From assembly GCA_963578105.1 (NCBI GenBank), contig CAUZBP010000005.1:74589-138588 (forward strand): a stretch of DNA of 64,000 nucleotides, read 5' to 3'. This DNA is from GCA-2718815 sp963578105 (lineage in GTDB: Bacteria > Planctomycetota > Planctomycetia > Pirellulales > Pirellulaceae). The translations under genes were made by a program, and so were the position numbers. The notes under the pieces were generated by a model, which did not search any database, was not told the DNA's origin, and saw only the letters and a list, made by a program, of their open reading frames with translations. Positions 63,889 through 64,000 of this stretch are shown here, piece after piece; positions within the stretch are counted from its first letter, which is position 1, and every line of letters begins with the position of its first letter.

Positions 63889-64000
63889 TCAGGCACCTGC
63901 CAGGAACAGATCACGTGTAAAGTTCATCAGGAACTCCGGACCATCAGGCGTGATATGGCACACGTCGCCCAACGGTACGAACATTTTTCCGCTCCCGGGC
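63889..64000 (-). CDS. Unrecognised gene, last 36 codons only
   Basis: A minus-strand frame enters from the right edge and ends at TGA 63889-63891. The visible C-terminus includes GKMFVPLGDVCHITPDGPEF then LMNFTRDLFLAGA. It is protein-like (hydrophobic and charged residues alternate, no stops, good codon use), but I cannot place it in a family from this much. It is probably upstream of the Nramp-like gene in the same direction. Confidence 0.5.
   Translation of the reverse strand, partial: PGSGKMFVPLGDVCHITPDGPEFLMNFTRDLFLAGA

Overview
The window is GC-rich DNA that reads as the chromosome of a planctomycete (Pirellulales/Rhodopirellula-like). The basis is the family content: two DUF1549/DUF1553 + DUF1501 gene pairs, one with an N-terminal planctomycete cytochrome motif; a DUF1559 prepilin-like protein beside a small regulatory-domain lipoprotein; several Tat-type secreted enzymes; two AlkP-superfamily sulfatases; a Gfo/Idh/MocA oxidoreductase; DUF6797-like and multiheme cytochrome proteins; and a TIGR03032-type protein. 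No rRNA, CRISPR array, transposase or phage gene was seen. There is one tRNA (tRNA-Lys, anticodon CTT).

Layout. 1-25 kb holds secreted or periplasmic catabolic genes: an SMP-30 lactonase (5' end outside the window), a Tat-exported Gfo/Idh oxidoreductase, two large glycosidase-like proteins flanking a DUF1549-DUF1501-SUMF1 set, an MFS transporter with a ceramidase-like hydrolase, a nitrilase, a five-heme cytochrome next to a DUF6797/beta-propeller protein, a second ceramidase-like hydrolase and a sulfatase. 25-29.4 kb is a scar region. A sialidase C-terminal remnant abuts a P450 N-terminal fragment, followed by a 13-bp tandem array, a CBM9-like protein, a sulfatase-like protein with a Thr nucleophile, and another C-terminal remnant. 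29.4-36 kb has two large secreted carbohydrate-active proteins separated by copies of a dispersed repeat.

36-43.2 kb is a five-gene minus-strand operon. It contains a glucosyl-3-phosphoglycerate synthase-like GT81, a GH13_18 phosphorylase, two GT4 glycosyltransferases and a HAD protein. It looks like a locus for glucosylglycerate or mannosylglucosylglycerate-type compatible solutes. 43.3-45 kb has a lipoprotein gene broken by a 13-bp tandem duplication, then a DUF1559 gene. 45-53 kb holds an ABC exporter, tRNA-Lys, arsC, a TIGR03032 protein and the second DUF1501/DUF1549 pair. 53.7-60.6 kb is a surface-glycan cluster: an ABC-2 permease without its ATPase, three GT4s (two of them tandem paralogues), a GT2 and a sulfotransferase. 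The end holds a second nitrilase, an Nramp-like transporter lacking the usual metal motif, and the last 36 codons of an unrecognised gene.

The strongest unusual signals are: (i) a repeat of about 115 bp with GTTTAAAC arms, present three times in one orientation and always between minus-strand transcription units, so that it brackets a glycan-active gene and the whole solute operon; (ii) two independent 13-bp tandem events, one of which breaks a gene with an exactly reconstructable ancestral frame; (iii) the P450/sialidase fragment junction; (iv) enzymes that keep their family fold but have altered key residues (sulfatase CWTTR, AlkP-type TLPSH, HAD DxY, Nramp GSGE in place of DPGN). All functional assignments come from reading the sequence by eye. 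No database search was run.
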